A DNA stretch of 64,000 bases from Thermoplasmata archaeon (lineage in GTDB: Archaea > Thermoplasmatota > DTKX01 > VGTL01), in the NCBI GenBank assembly GCA_038851035.1, contig JAWCLH010000001.1, forward strand, positions 1 through 64,000. Reading direction: 5' to 3'. A program made the translations under genes and the position numbers. Position 1 is the stretch's first letter. Each line of letters opens with the position of its first letter. Positions 63,170-64,000 of this stretch are shown here, in pieces. The notes beneath the pieces are model-generated. The model saw nothing but the letters and a program-made list of their open reading frames with translations, was not told where the DNA came from and did not search any database.

Positions 63170-64000
63170 TCACACTATCGGAATAAACTTTAGCTCAGGC
63201 CCGTTGATTCCGTCAACTGGCTCGATGCAATAGATACCGGTGGGGGGCTTCTCGCAGTACACGATGGCGGCACCATTCATCATCCTCAGCTTGATGTGGA
63301 TGGAGGAAGCGTTTGCAACACGCTGAGTGAATTCCTGCATCCCGGGCTTGACCAGCCTCACCACAACGTCCCCCTCTTTGGCGGTTATTTCCGATGAGAT
63401 GTTCAGGAACTTCTTATAGAGCTCGGCGGAGAATCGGGTCTCCTGCGTCTCGACGGCTTGTATCTCGAGTATGGACTGGCCCGTCTGCTTCCGGAGCTTC
63501 GCCACCTCCCTTGACCACTTGTCGAAGTCCTTCTTTATATCTTCGAACTCGAGGGTGACGATGTGGGGCCTGTCCTGGTTCCTCAGTGGGTAGACCATCT
63601 CAGCTATCCGTATCAGCCTACCGACGGCCTCCCTGCCTAGGACACGGGTCATTAGGGCGTAGAACTCGTCCGCCATCGAGTCGCTCGGTGGAATCATCAT
63701 CACCCCGCGGCCCTGGGCGACGAAGTTGAGCGCCATTGGGAATATCAGCATCTTGTAGACGGCGTGGGGGAGGTTGTTGGTCAGCTCGACCATCACGTTG
63801 CTCCCCCTCGGAATGCCCCCGCCTAGCAGGGCATCTAGAGAAGGGTTCCCCGTGGAGAAAGCTCCCGGCGCATCGGGAACGGGCTGCCATCTCTCTGGGC
63901 TGGAGCTCGCTGGAGCCCTGAATGAGGGGAAGAAGCGGAAGCGACCGCTTTCTAGTGTGAAGAGGTAACGATGCTGGATGACTTGCTCGCCACGTAGCTT
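63170..64000 (-). CDS. RecA/KaiC-like ATPase-fold protein, 5' partial
   Basis: The frame is open from 63170 to the window edge, 276 visible residues; internal ATGs near 63796 are not its start. It begins with a segment of unknown fold (RYLFTLESGRFRFFPSF), then NPSLDALLGGGIPRGSNVMVELTNN, the characteristic lead-in of RadA/KaiC/RAD55 domains (LDaLLGGGiprGs followed by a strand). Where the P-loop GK(S/T) should be it reads NNLPHAVYK, so the Walker A lysine and serine/threonine are not conserved. The following core (MIPPSDSMADEFYALM ... FEDIKKDFDKWSREV) is consistent with a RecA fold, and the end (IHIKLRMMNGAAIVYCEKP) is a closing beta part. Probably a non-hydrolysing signalling or structural paralog. 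Confidence 0.65.
   Translation of the reverse strand, partial: KLRGEQVIQHRYLFTLESGRFRFFPSFRAPASSSPERWQPVPDAPGAFSTGNPSLDALLGGGIPRGSNVMVELTNNLPHAVYKMLIFPMALNFVAQGRGVMMIPPSDSMADEFYALMTRVLGREAVGRLIRIAEMVYPLRNQDRPHIVTLEFEDIKKDFDKWSREVAKLRKQTGQSILEIQAVETQETRFSAELYKKFLNISSEITAKEGDVVVRLVKPGMQEFTQRVANASSIHIKLRMMNGAAIVYCEKPPTGIYCIEPVDGINGPELKFIPIV

Overview
The window reads as a GC-rich (about 64 percent by eye) archaeal chromosome segment, most likely from an uncultivated member of the Thermoplasmatota/Euryarchaeota. The archaeal assignment rests on TATA-box promoters 24-31 nt ahead of many start codons (mostly leaderless genes), a HerA translocase, a type-2 (methanogen-type) seryl-tRNA synthetase, DUF357, an archaeal FKBP, an ARPP-1 protein, archaeal pilin-like proteins with a secretion ATPase/TadC-type membrane protein, and a PGF-CTERM-like tail. 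The phylum assignment is inference. No rRNA, tRNA, CRISPR array or transposase was recognised.

Layout. 0-5.4 kb: end of a zinc-ribbon-tailed protein and two long coiled-coil proteins. 5.3-7.5 kb: gene-poor DNA with an AT-rich island and the tail of a TSP3/PGF-CTERM surface protein. 7.8-15 kb: two membrane-anchored surface proteins with cytosolic zinc-ribbon tails, an ARPP-1 gene split at a G-run, and a small RHH-like protein. 15-22 kb: small coiled-coil protein, Nudix hydrolase, GNAT-DUF357 fusion, HerA, ArgRS. 22-32 kb: a 1086-residue secreted protein, an Lhr-type helicase overlapping a phosphoesterase, a beta-propeller membrane protein, FKBP. 32-39 kb: IleRS, thioredoxin, class II glutamine amidotransferase, type-2 SerRS. 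38.7-40.7 kb: pilin-like operon. 40.8-47.6 kb: a laterally acquired-looking polymorphic-toxin-type locus (TSP3 repeats, pre-toxin segment, nuclease-like tip, candidate immunity protein, orphan TSP3 fragment). 47.7-56.5 kb: amidohydrolase, HgdB/HgdC-like pair, glycosyltransferase and sugar nucleotidylyltransferase, copper-type P-ATPase. 56.4-60.9 kb: pilus/secretion assembly operon. 61-64 kb: TPR protein and a RecA/KaiC-like ATPase running off the edge.

How parts connect. The pilin-like operon and the assembly operon lie 20 kb apart, but each starts with the same 12-bp operator-like palindrome (TGGTAGGTACCA) exactly 7 bp upstream of its TATA box, so they look co-regulated. Translation (ArgRS, IleRS, SerRS), DNA processing (HerA, Lhr, phosphoesterase) and protein folding (FKBP, thioredoxin) genes are scattered as short transcription units. 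Three genes (ARPP-1 and two pilin-like genes) look interrupted by one extra base in a G-run, always in the same direction. GAATTC is strongly over-represented across the window (about 70 copies by eye).
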